Origin: Sphingobacterium sp.
GTDB taxonomy: Bacteria > Bacteroidota > Bacteroidia > Sphingobacteriales > Sphingobacteriaceae
DNA length: 64,000 nucleotides
Direction: 5' to 3'
Assembly: GCA_031277685.1 (NCBI GenBank)
Contig: JAITLV010000162.1
Coordinates: 31,383 to 95,382 of the forward strand
The notes beneath the pieces are model-generated. The model saw only the letters and a program-made list of their open reading frames with translations. It did not search any database and was not told where the DNA came from. Within the stretch, counting starts at the first letter, position 1, and each line of letters opens with the position of its first letter. The translations under genes and the position numbers were made by a program. Below, piece after piece: positions 55,101 to 63,188 of the stretch.

Positions 55101-55829
55101 ATCTGGTTTGGAAAATGAACCCGCGCTTCTTTCTTTGGAAATCTTTTGATATCCTGTATTGACCAAAACCTCATCCAGTGCACCCGCAAGCTTAAGTTTG
55201 ATGGTTCCCATATCAGAAGATGCTTTACCATGATAGTCCTGATAACCGATATATGTAATAGAGATATAGGACTGATCATCAACATCTTTTAGCATAAAGT
55301 CCCCATTCTGATCCGTAACCTGTGCAGCTTTTCTTCCTACAGCTACCATCGTGAAGACCCCCGTCTTTTTGTCTTCTGTAGACTTCATGACGACAACCGA
55401 AATAGTCGCCCCCTGGAGAGGCTTACCATATTGATCTAATACCCGGCCACGCACATCAATGTCCTTCTGGGCCTTAATCATATTTTTATTGATTATGGGA
55501 CTGGAGGGTTTGACAATGACCAATTTTCCATCCATTTGATAGGTAAGTCCTTTGGTTTCGAAAAGTTCCCTTAACGCATCATCTAATTTTACGTTCGCTA
55601 CATTGATTTTCACTGGACCAACCCCGTCCATCAGTTTACGATCAAAGATAAAATCATAGCCTGTTTGGTTCCTGATCTTGCGAAGGACACTTTTTAAAGT
55701 GCTATTCTTTTCATTCAGAGTCACCCGTTGTCCAAAGGTTGTGATGGCATACACTTGCATCATGGACATAAATAATATGACGGTGGTTAGGCGCATAATG
55801 ATCAATTTAAAACAAAATTTTTTATACAT
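52152..55829 (-). CDS. SusC-family TonB-dependent transporter with STN domain, TGYQ subgroup (PUL 4)
   Basis: A 1225-residue transporter. It has a signal segment (about 8-30), an STN domain (NSTLKSVLRKIRNQTGYDFI), a carboxypeptidase-like domain with a longer insert (ISVVVMKSTEDKKTG), a plug with VNTGYQKISKERSAGSFS in place of VGYGTQ, and a barrel ending FGIFLTL. Together with the PUL 3 protein it forms a distinct SusC subgroup in this window. The ATG at 55829 lies inside the antisense promoter box CAAATGTA. Confidence 0.93.
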   Translation of the reverse strand: MYKKFCFKLIIMRLTTVILFMSMMQVYAITTFGQRVTLNEKNSTLKSVLRKIRNQTGYDFIFDRKLMDGVGPVKINVANVKLDDALRELFETKGLTYQMDGKLVIVKPSSPIINKNMIKAQKDIDVRGRVLDQYGKPLQGATISVVVMKSTEDKKTGVFTMVAVGRKAAQVTDQNGDFMLKDVDDQSYISITYIGYQDYHGKASSDMGTIKLKLAGALDEVLVNTGYQKISKERSAGSFSKPDMHIVEDRVTSNNIIQRLDGLIPGLVINNSPTTGKQQFLIRGMTTLPGTANYTNAAPLFVVDGVAMPDVALINPQDVLDVTVLKDATASSIWGARASNGVIVITTKKGGNNQKLKVQYNAFVNLQGKPQIDYFPVLNSSQYIQAAKETFDPVNYTYNPIYSPMTGSTGYTPDRQILWDHFRGLNSDAQMESKLDSLAGINNVQQIKDLMYRNQLLHNQNLTFSGGTDKFANYTSLTYTNDRNSTPGDKNNQFKLNTRNDYTFNKMIRAYIIGDLTNQRTSTDRPDLIIKNLGYDRSVVPDSRFLPYQLFRDNAGNNLDASYLGYMPNEAATEIMNLTGRNLLYNPLDNQKTGFSKMNLFSARLNSGITVDLFKGLRYEGVFGYYRGTSRSTNYNDNTNYEQTFQLLQFAQNNNGSIKYNLPNTGGRYIQTNLTEENWTVRNQLAYDFTSVNQLHQITALAGYEAQDQQYMTNMNMVFGYDQNALTSTLLDYNTLSSIGVAGGIIPHVEGNARLKDKPYTESESQLRFRSYYGNVGYTYDKRYTFNASIRQDKSNLFGINKSAQRRPAWSVGAKWTISNEAFSKGNNVFDNLALRATYGVSGNSPLPGKSASQDVLSSISNPYVPGGQGYFVLTAGNKNLTWEKTGTFNLGLDFSILSHRINGSIDYYKKKTSDLIGPLEVNPLTGFTTIVGNVGDLSNTGVELSLSSVNIQNEHFRWSSLFTTSFNKNKITKVNLLTPIATGKNKIDAPYLQGYPAFSVFAYDYAGLNDKGDPLVRLADGTVSLGMEESELPKPDDVLFKGVYQPKWSGGLSNNFQYKNISFDINIIYNLGHVMFKDVNATYTEGYGYGFIESQTPFQSGNLHAEFADRWKVPGDENRTDIPRFASQSENIMRNTDYYRYAGNNVVSASYMKIRDLGFSYNLPTSLIKKIGVESLRLRAGMSNIMLWKANDNGIDPEFQNARLGLRSTPFAQNAVNFGIFLTL

Positions 55830-55838
55830 TTGAGTTAA

Positions 55839-55944
55839 ATATTGGTTAACAAAACACTATGAGGTTCCAAGCTGTAGTGTTCTGGATTTATAATTGATAT
55901 TTACTTTTCACAGTCAGAAGTGGTCTTTGCCCTTCTGGCTTTTT
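55839..55944 (+). ncRNA. Candidate cis-antisense sRNA over the susC leader of PUL 4
   Basis: On the plus strand an exact TACATTTG box (55825-55832) overlaps the susC start codon. About 80 bp on is a 9-bp hairpin, AGTCAGAAG (55912-55920) with CTTCTGGCT (55932-55940), followed by a T run (55940-55944). The odd pair is U-G on this strand and C-A on the susC strand, so the terminator is antisense to susC. Its loop and distal arm (TTTGCCC then TTCTGGCTTT) resemble the PUL 2 terminator, so the two are probably related. Predicted length about 105 nt; the 5' end is estimated. Confidence 0.52.
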
Positions 55945-55963
55945 AGTTTGTTTTTAGTTTATT

Positions 55964-57115
55964 TTATCTTATTATAACAATCCTCCTTCCTTTGATTTCA
56001 AATCGTAAATTTGTACCCATTTCTATTTTGCGCAGTACTTCAGAAAGCTCACTGCTACGTGAAATCCAGCCATCCAACGCAATATCTTTAATTGGTACCC
56101 CCCTATGATCAAATTTTACATTATACCATCTTTCGATATGCTGTAACGTACTTTCGAAATTTTCCGCCCCCAAAGCAAACTCTCCATTTCTCCAGGCAAG
56201 CATTTCGTCAACATCTACTGTCTGGATGTTAATTCGATGAACGCCCACATGGGCCTGTTGCAATGGTTTGAGTATCTTGAATTCTTTTGTTCTTAAATCA
56301 GTTACTTCCACGGATCCCTCGACCAGTGTCGTTTCGGCATATTGCTGATCCGGATAGGCATTGATATTGAAATGCGTGCCTAGGACAACTACTTGCTGCT
56401 TATCAGAGGATACAATAAAAGGTCGGCTTTTATCCTTTGCTACCTCAAAATAAGCCTCACCTGTTAACTTAATCAATCTGCTTTTGGGATTATTCAGCCC
56501 TGCTTCAAATTCTATAGAAGAGGCGGCGTTTAACCATACCTTTGATTTATCCGGCAAGATGACCATATAGGTCTCGCCCATTGACGTGCTCAAGTTGTTT
56601 ATGCCCTTCCCATGAGGGAGATCGTTTCCTAATTCATACTGGAGTTGACCATCGTCCGTTTTGGAAATCCGTACCCCATTTTCATTGGCCAATTCTCCTG
56701 CCGCCCGGCCCGATAAGGAAATCTTTTTTCCGTCAGCCAAGGTCAATGTTGCCCCGGTTTGTCCCGGTAGAATACGATTATCCGTTCCCATGGTCACCAG
56801 CAAACCTTCATCTACTTTGCGATACCGATAGATATAAAAGGTTACGCTCAAGAGTATCAAGAAAGACATTGCGACTGCTAAGCGTGGCCACAGCACGAAC
56901 TCCTTAGGCTTATTGATCTTTTGATTGATCCCTCTTAGCATTCTCGCCTGGAGCCGTTCTTCAGATTCCGCAAATTCCTCCGATAATTCAACCTCTTTCT
57001 CAATGTCGCTGTCATACCACGAATTGAATAGCTGGAGTTCTTCTTCTGTAATGGTTTTATTCATCCATTTTGAAGCTAAATATTGATACTTTTGTATATT
57101 ATCGTTCGGTTCCAT
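55964..57115 (-). CDS. FecR-family anti-sigma factor of PUL 4
   Basis: A 383-residue anti-sigma factor: cytoplasmic part about 1-76, membrane helix about 78-97 (RLAVAMSFLILLSVTFYIYR), the extra GATLTLADGKKISLSG module, FecR domain (LPDKSKVWLNAASSIEFEA, GEAYFEVAKDKSRPF) and a DUF4974 end. Here the sigma gene is not in the same operon but is transcribed away from it, with 229 bp between. It precedes susC on the minus strand by 134 bp. Confidence 0.9.
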   Translation of the reverse strand: MEPNDNIQKYQYLASKWMNKTITEEELQLFNSWYDSDIEKEVELSEEFAESEERLQARMLRGINQKINKPKEFVLWPRLAVAMSFLILLSVTFYIYRYRKVDEGLLVTMGTDNRILPGQTGATLTLADGKKISLSGRAAGELANENGVRISKTDDGQLQYELGNDLPHGKGINNLSTSMGETYMVILPDKSKVWLNAASSIEFEAGLNNPKSRLIKLTGEAYFEVAKDKSRPFIVSSDKQQVVVLGTHFNINAYPDQQYAETTLVEGSVEVTDLRTKEFKILKPLQQAHVGVHRINIQTVDVDEMLAWRNGEFALGAENFESTLQHIERWYNVKFDHRGVPIKDIALDGWISRSSELSEVLRKIEMGTNLRFEIKGRRIVIIR

Positions 57116-57344
57116 AAATGGGGCTTTACAACTATGTCTCCTGTGAAATGTAAATCCCTTAGTGCTACTAAAAAAATTTCAGCAGGACTAAGGAGCTCCC
57201 TTTAGGATTACCTCATTAAACAGAATCTGGTGATCCAAAAACTTATTATTCACATGGAATGATTTTTTTTCCATTATTTTGAAAATAATATACAGATTTG
57301 CATATTGCCTGAAGTGCTGGGATTAGAACGTATGCTATAGACTA

Positions 57345-57905
57345 ATGATTGAACTAAAAACATATACCGATACTGACCTGACCACTCTGATGGCCCAAGG
57401 AGATCATGATGCTTTTACTGAAATCTATAAAAGGTATTGGAAACGACTATTTCATATCGCAAGTTTAAGACTCAATGATCCGGAAGAAGCTGAAGAGGTG
57501 GTCCAAAATATTTTTGTTACCTTGTGGGACCGGAGAGAAAAGCTCGAAATCACTACAAGTTTAAATGCCTATCTGGCCATGTCTGTCAAGTACAGGATCA
57601 TCAAAGTATTGGACAAACACTACAATCAACAAAAGTATGTGGAGAGCATTACCAAATCCATATTGGATGATTCGACACAACAGTGGCTGGAGTTTCTCGA
57701 TCTCAAGGAGATACTCGAAAAAACGGTCGCGGAACTTCCAGAAAAATGTCAACTCGTTTTTAGAATGAGCCGTGACCGGCATATGTCACAGAAAGAGATC
57801 GCAAGGGAGCTGGATATCACCGAAAAAACGGTGGAAGCACATATTGGAAAAGCGATCAAAACATTGCGGAAAAAGCTTGGTAGATTCCTTTCGCTACTCC
57901 TGTAA
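57345..57905 (+). CDS. ECF (sigma-70 family) sigma factor of PUL 4, divergent
   Basis: A 186-residue ECF sigma factor. Region 2 has DPEEAEEVVQNIFVTLWDRR and LAMSVKYRIIKVLDKH; region 4 has AELPEKCQLVFRMSRDRHMS and the helix LDITEKTVEAHIGKAIKTLR. It is the only one of the four sigma genes placed divergently from its fecR. The sigma and anti-sigma genes can therefore be expressed in different ratios here. Confidence 0.92.
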   Translation: MIELKTYTDTDLTTLMAQGDHDAFTEIYKRYWKRLFHIASLRLNDPEEAEEVVQNIFVTLWDRREKLEITTSLNAYLAMSVKYRIIKVLDKHYNQQKYVESITKSILDDSTQQWLEFLDLKEILEKTVAELPEKCQLVFRMSRDRHMSQKEIARELDITEKTVEAHIGKAIKTLRKKLGRFLSLLL

Positions 57906-58304
57906 AAGGTTGATGACTCGCCGTTTCCAACCATTGATAAAAATACCGTATCAATTGCGTTCCCAATAAATTCAATGCAATCTTGTCGTAATCCTATGAT
58001 GGAATGTTCACTTACTGAAATGCTCCATACGCCAGTTTGTATAGCATAAGTAGTTTCCTACGTCCCCCTACGGAGCAAAACAACACTGCTCAACGCTGAC
58101 AAATTCAATGAGATAATGCGATTTACTATACGATGTATACCCCCGCGACATTCATTATTAAACCAAGTTTCGATCGTTGTCACACCAATCGATCGTCATG
58201 CCAGAATACAATACAATAAAATAAGTAAGATCAATGTAGGGTTTCAATTTTGTTTCAAGGGATTTCTTCAGGACATCGCGCAAGCCCGAAAGTATAACAT
58301 ACAT
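57906..58304. other. Gene-free convergent region
   Basis: About 400 bp between the PUL 4 sigma gene and the AraC stub, which converge here. Short open frames exist on both strands, but none resembles a known domain. I saw no strong hairpin with a T run. Confidence 0.5.
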
Positions 58305-58880
58305 CTATTTTTTCTGAAAATACTCGGATGGGGGTACCCCCATTACAGATTTAAATACAGAAGAAAACTTGCTTATACTTGAAAAGCCAGCACTTTCAGC
58401 AAGAATAGAAAATTTAACGTTGAGCAATTCCGGATCACGTTCTACTCTTTCAATCAAATAAGCGATCCGCGCTTGCTGGACATAATTGTTAAAATCCAGG
58501 CCAGTGACCATATTGACAATATAGGAGGCATATCGCTGATTCGTACAAAGTAAGTCAGCGAGATCACCCAAACTCACTCCTTTCTTCAAAAAGAACCTAT
58601 TGCTATGTGCCTTATTAAATTCTTCGATCAAGCGGTCCGCAGTAACTTTGCTTATTAAAACCTCGGCCCTTTTGGATTCTTCCGTTTCAATTTTATCAGG
58701 AATGGTTTCATCAAATTCTTCCTCCGCCTTGATTGCTGGATTTAAAAGCGGTACATTCTTTTGCTCTTTTTTCAATTGCCTTTGTTTATAGGTTATTAAT
58801 AACAAAAGCACATTGATTATGCAAATGATCACATTCAAGATGAAAATTAGATTATTGTAATTACCTTCCATAAATATCAT
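58305..58880 (-). CDS. Membrane-anchored AraC-type HTH protein, probably truncated
   Basis: A 191-residue protein: a membrane helix (about 10-29, LIFILNVIICIINVLLLLIT), a charged linker (about 30-80), and an AraC-type DNA-binding domain (about 85-191) with SLGDLADLLCTNQRYASYIV for the first HTH and ILAESAGFSSISKFSSVFKS plus GVPPSEYF for the second. In this group, such TM-HTH parts normally follow a long periplasmic TPR sensor. No sensor is present here, and the start codon lies only a few residues before the helix. It could be a remnant of a larger regulator or a small constitutive one. ATG 58871 is an alternative start. Confidence 0.75.
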   Translation of the reverse strand: MIFMEGNYNNLIFILNVIICIINVLLLLITYKQRQLKKEQKNVPLLNPAIKAEEEFDETIPDKIETEESKRAEVLISKVTADRLIEEFNKAHSNRFFLKKGVSLGDLADLLCTNQRYASYIVNMVTGLDFNNYVQQARIAYLIERVERDPELLNVKFSILAESAGFSSISKFSSVFKSVMGVPPSEYFQKK

Positions 58881-59904
58881 TAATTCGCCTTACATTAAGT
58901 ATTATTACTATAAGCGGTTATCATATAGTTTTTGAACCAAATCATTCCAATCAAACAGTTAATCCTATTGAGATCATGGCTAGTTGACTAATATCCCAGA
59001 GATAAAACCGTCCCTGGAGCATTTAATTTTCTTCAGAATTATCTTCTTCTATCATCACAGCGCTATCTTGATGGATATCTATTGAAACGCTGAACACAAC
59101 CCAAAATTCAATAAAACAAAGTCCATATTGACTATTTCAGATAGTTGATCAAGCTTTCCATTTTCTGAAAAAAAACACACAGGAGATTTCTGTTGGGTAA
59201 AATATGCTGTTTGAATAGTTAATAAATGAACATTTTGCTAAGATTTTCCTTGTCTAGAAAAATCTGTTTTACGGGCATTAAAAACTTTCTTTCAGATATT
59301 GACAAATACAAGTCAGCATATTTTAGAGCAATGATACCTCCGCGTAGACAGATCGCTACAAATATTCGCGCTGTGTATGAGAATAATCATCTACAGGGTT
59401 ATATAACCATAACCAAAGGGTGCCAATTCACTATGCTTAATACGAAAACTTTCTATACAACAACCAGAAATTCCAAGTGAAATCGTGGCAACTCATCCTT
59501 AACAGGGTAGCTCAGGGAACCAACGGTATTAAATTGTGTTTCAGCTCTTCTATACTGTTTTATCCATTCACATGCAGGATCTTGTTCTTTTTTAGATATT
59601 GCCACGTGCTTTCATCATTGGATTTTGCTATTATATTTTCTGTGAAATACAAATCCCTTTGTCCAGCGAAAAATTTAAAAAATTGTGTAACTCATTTTGA
59701 ATCGGCCATTCAATGTACAGTTTCACAGATAGATATATTAAATTTATAAAAAGTTATTATTAAAACAAAATAATATTTTTTATTATTATTTTTTAAATAA
59801 CAAGAAAAATATACTTTTTTTTGTTTTTCATCATAGGGAATCTTCCCTATTTGGATAATGCAGAACTTGGCAATAAACTCCGTTGCGTTTGACCGTTTTT
59901 ATGA
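58881..59904. other. AT-rich 1-kb region without a convincing gene
   Basis: About 1 kb with short open frames on both strands and no recognisable product. Bases 59740-59830 are almost entirely A and T. A palindrome, ATAGGGAA (59833-59840) with TTCCCTAT (59843-59850), lies 55 bp beyond the stop of the next gene. Several minus-strand frames of 40-55 codons follow each other in different frames between 59030 and 59390, which could be a decayed gene, possibly the lost sensor part of the AraC protein, but no domain can be named. Confidence 0.45.
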
Positions 59905-60300
59905 TCAATTGTTCTTTTTTCTTTTTATCCGCATAATATTAATTTTATAGGTTTTCTCTGCATAATTGATCAAGATTTCAAGATCATTAATTTTATTGGT
60001 TAATACATTTTGATAACGTAATAATTCTAAGTTTCTATTCTTAAAATTAGCCAGCTCCGCTTCCAGTCGTATCACTTCATCCTCTGCTGTCGGGCGCAGC
60101 TTTTCAGTCCCGATAATTTCAAAATTCACAACTTTACTTCGGTCCTTTTCGATTTGGTCTTCTTTAATGGCACGCTTTGCCCAACTTACTATTGTTCTCC
60201 TGTCTTTGACCTGACTTTGCTCCATAGCTTCCTCAATAGTCAATTTGCCCATTAACACTTGTCTAGCGACATGTAACATAAGCGACTTCTTTTCATTCAT
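59905..60300 (-). CDS. Helix-turn-helix/coiled-coil protein, IS3 OrfA-like
   Basis: About 131 residues from the ATG at 60300. An N-terminal helix-turn-helix (VARQVLMGKLTIEEAMEQSQ, followed by DRRTIVSWAKRAI) is followed by a linker and a leucine-rich coiled coil (EDEVIRLEAELANFKNRNLE), then a very basic tail. The plan is that of the first open frame of IS3-type transposases, but no second frame with a DDE domain follows and no terminal repeats are seen. It may be a domesticated or orphan OrfA, or a regulator of the adjacent exopolysaccharide genes. A longer frame to 60423 lacks protein character. Confidence 0.6.
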   Translation of the reverse strand: MNEKKSLMLHVARQVLMGKLTIEEAMEQSQVKDRRTIVSWAKRAIKEDQIEKDRSKVVNFEIIGTEKLRPTAEDEVIRLEAELANFKNRNLELLRYQNVLTNKINDLEILINYAEKTYKINIMRIKRKKNN

Positions 60301-60783
60301 ACAAGTTGACACTAGGTTAAAACTTTTACAACAGTGATTTATGCCTATATAATTGGTAAAGTGATTAGTTATTTTTATCAATGAAGGACCGTGATCTCTT
60401 ACGCAATCAGACCACGGCTTCATTCATCCAAATAAAACATGAAAGATCATGTGATTATGCTGGTTTGTCTACTCATTCATATTCTTTGATGCCCCCTATT
60501 ATATCCATTATCAAGATGCCATCAAAGAATTTACCAGAACAATCAAACAAATTTTAGGAGAATTTTATTGATTTCAAATTACCAATCACCGAAACTTTCA
60601 GTTAATGTAAATCATGATTAACGAAAACCCAATTAAATTCGATTCATTAACTATAAGCCGGTCGGTATGCCAAATAAATTTTCATAGACTAAAAAGATAT
60701 TTTCGAGAAACACTTAATTTTATATATAAAAATTCTTAAAATGTAAATTGAAATCAATAGCTATTTCACATCTTAGCAACCTT
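60301..60783. other. Intergenic region downstream of the Wzc-like gene, with leader hairpin
   Basis: About 480 bp without a gene. A stem of CCGTGATC (60389-60396) with GACCACGG (60410-60417), extended by GAAG/CTTC (60383-60386 with 60418-60421), lies about 85 bp ahead of the HTH gene. It is not followed by a T run and may be a leader structure. No terminator is evident right after the Wzc-like gene. Confidence 0.45.
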
Positions 60784-63171
60784 TTACCTCCTTAAAAGAT
60801 TAGCAATCTTTCGGGTGATTCTTTTCCAAAAGCCCTGGCCTTCGTTGACACCATAACCGTAACCATAGCCGTAGCCATAACCATAACGGGATTGCCCCAT
60901 CTGAAGTCCATTGAGGATAACCGCGAGATTAGAGAGCCTCTTTTCGGTATAGATTTTCTGTATTTCTGGCAATTGACGTTTATCCATTTTCCCTGCACGT
61001 ATCACAAATAAAGTCAGATCCGAAATTCGGTCCACAACAGTGGCATCCGCGACTATTCCCATCGGTACCCCATCGATAATGATATAATCGTATAGACTAC
61101 TTAGCTCACTTATCATTTGATCAAGTCTTTTGCTCAATAACAACTCAACAGGGTTTGGTGCTTCCGTACCAATTGAAATATAATCCACATTTTCACTGCG
61201 TAAATTTTTACGTATTATTTCTTCGATTGTAAGATTAACGTCAGAGAGGTAATGACTCACACCTTTTCCTGACTTGATTCCGATACGTTTACTCAACGTC
61301 CCCTTACGTAAATCCAAGTCGATAACAACGACTTTTTTATCCAGAAAAGACAGCGTATTGGAAAGATTTAATGAAGTAAATGTTTTTCCAACACCGGGAA
61401 TAAATGAAGTGAGTGTAATTACTTTTGGATACTTTCCCTCTCTGGACATAAAACTGATGTTCGTGCGCAGAATACGAAATGCTTCTGTTAACGGATCCCG
61501 TCCCATACCACTCACCAATATATTGTCCTGCAAGGATCGTCTAGTCCTGATGAAAGGTATTTCACCTAGCAAGGGTACAGTGATTGCTTCTTCAATGTCC
61601 TGCCTGCGTCTGACTCCGGTATCAAGTATGGACAGGGATAAAATAATAATAGCGGGCAAAATAAACCCAATTCCTATCCCCAGGCTTAATTTACGTATTT
61701 TACTGGGACCGATCGGCTGAAAGGATGCTGTTGCTGGGTCAATAACCCGAATGTTATCTTCTGTCATTGCCTGATTTATCGCATTTTCCTCACGTTTATT
61801 CAAGAGGTATAGATAAAGTTCTTCCTTTACTTTTTGTTGCCGTTCCACCGATAGCATTACTCGTTGTTTTTGCGGCAGCTGTAGTACTTTTCCCCGTGCC
61901 TGATTTTCTTCACTTTTCATATTATTAGCTTTGATGTGAAGACCACCAATTAGGTTATCTACCGCTCGGGCAATATTATTACGCATGGCATTAAGCCCTT
62001 TATCAAGATCTTGAACAACGGGATTAGCATCACTGCTCCCTTCAATCAGACGATTGCGTCGTAGTAGTGTTGTATTGTAATCGCTGATCTGGCCCTCTAC
62101 ACTTGCGTCCACCAAGCCGGTATTATTAGGAATCAAATCAGTTCTCTTAGCGCCATCCGACAAATATTTATGCATCATCTGTGCCAACTTCATATCAGTT
62201 TCTACTTTTGTTCTTTCGGCCTGATAAGTACGGGTATCTGAAAAATAGGCTTCACCTACTGTTGTGGCATCCATTCCCTGGTTCTGTACCCGCAGGTTCT
62301 GAATATTTGATTCTACAGCCCCAAGTTCCTGTTCGATGATGAATAAACGATCCCTGATAAAATTAGCGGTGTTTATACCGATCTGATTCTTATCCTGCAG
62401 TGCGATTTCATTATATACGACCACCATCTCCCCAATAAGGGCCATTGCACGCCTAGGATTTGTATCCTCACAGACCAACTGAAGTAGAGAGGCATCCTCC
62501 TCCATCTGTGTTATCGATATAGTCGAAACAAAATAGTTCACCATATCTTCCAGCGCAAATTTGCTTACCTTGATCTCCTGATCGACAGCAAGATCTGTCA
62601 GCTCCTTATTTGCCTGAATGACCAGCTGTCCGACTGGAGTCTTAACCGTCTCGTCCAGTAGAGCTTTAATTTCCAAATCTTTATTTCCTGTACTCCAATT
62701 AGACAACAATACATTTTTGTTTCCCAGTATGGTCACCGTAAACGAAAAGGATTCCTCCGGTTTAACCTGCGGGGCAATTACGAGCACCGGGCTATTTTTA
62801 TAGAGCTCCTTTTGTCTTAATCCTTCTACAATGGAATAGCTCATTTCTGCCCCAATACGTGTCACTGTCTGCCGCATTAACTCTTTGGATTTTAGCTGCA
62901 GAATCTCGCTTGCCACGCTGATTGAATTGTAGGCCTCATTGGTTCTTGAAATCCGTGCGGTTCTGGGTGTATTCATCGGCGTTTTTATAATGATTGTTTC
63001 CGCGCTCCGATAGATGAAGGGAGATTTTGCATATTGATAATAATAATACGCTCCAAACAACAGGATGGACAAAGCAAACCATTTCCAATGGTAGAACAAA
63101 TGCTTTAGCACATCCAATATATTTATGGATCTGTCTTTTTGTAACGTGGTATTTTCTGTCGCTTTCATCAC
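60784..63171 (-). CDS. Wzc/GumC-type polysaccharide chain-length protein with BY-kinase domain
   Basis: A 795-residue inner-membrane tyrosine autokinase for capsule or exopolysaccharide export. It has an N-terminal Wzz domain with a membrane helix about 31-47 (WFALSILLFGAYYYY), long periplasmic coiled coils, a second membrane helix (LGIGIGFILPAIIILSLSIL), then the cytoplasmic kinase. The kinase has Walker A FIPGVGKTFTSLNL (Lys596), Walker A' VVVIDLDLRKGTLSKR and the YDYIIIDGVPMG motif. The C-terminus carries a Tyr-Gly repeat, likely the phosphorylated tail. It begins 17 bp after the Wza-like gene and forms the export complex with it. Confidence 0.93.
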   Translation of the reverse strand: MMKATENTTLQKDRSINILDVLKHLFYHWKWFALSILLFGAYYYYQYAKSPFIYRSAETIIIKTPMNTPRTARISRTNEAYNSISVASEILQLKSKELMRQTVTRIGAEMSYSIVEGLRQKELYKNSPVLVIAPQVKPEESFSFTVTILGNKNVLLSNWSTGNKDLEIKALLDETVKTPVGQLVIQANKELTDLAVDQEIKVSKFALEDMVNYFVSTISITQMEEDASLLQLVCEDTNPRRAMALIGEMVVVYNEIALQDKNQIGINTANFIRDRLFIIEQELGAVESNIQNLRVQNQGMDATTVGEAYFSDTRTYQAERTKVETDMKLAQMMHKYLSDGAKRTDLIPNNTGLVDASVEGQISDYNTTLLRRNRLIEGSSDANPVVQDLDKGLNAMRNNIARAVDNLIGGLHIKANNMKSEENQARGKVLQLPQKQRVMLSVERQQKVKEELYLYLLNKREENAINQAMTEDNIRVIDPATASFQPIGPSKIRKLSLGIGIGFILPAIIILSLSILDTGVRRRQDIEEAITVPLLGEIPFIRTRRSLQDNILVSGMGRDPLTEAFRILRTNISFMSREGKYPKVITLTSFIPGVGKTFTSLNLSNTLSFLDKKVVVIDLDLRKGTLSKRIGIKSGKGVSHYLSDVNLTIEEIIRKNLRSENVDYISIGTEAPNPVELLLSKRLDQMISELSSLYDYIIIDGVPMGIVADATVVDRISDLTLFVIRAGKMDKRQLPEIQKIYTEKRLSNLAVILNGLQMGQSRYGYGYGYGYGYGVNEGQGFWKRITRKIANLLRR
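60851..60888 (-). repeat. Hexamer repeat coding for the Tyr-Gly tail of the Wzc-like kinase
   Basis: Six tandem units of the pattern rTArCC (minus strand GGyTAy) encode six Tyr-Gly pairs near the C-terminus. In-frame gain or loss of units by slippage would change the number of phosphorylatable tyrosines without breaking the frame. Confidence 0.8.
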
Positions 63172-63188
63172 TAAATTATTTGTTCGCT

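Noticed and set aside
58116..58382. Plus-strand open frame of 88 codons
   Set aside because: It overlaps the end of the AraC-type gene on the other strand and has no recognisable feature.
59226..59749. Two plus-strand open frames of 84 and 90 codons in the 1-kb gap
   Set aside because: Composition is that of random AT-rich DNA, no domain or signal is visible, and minus-strand frames of similar length overlap them.
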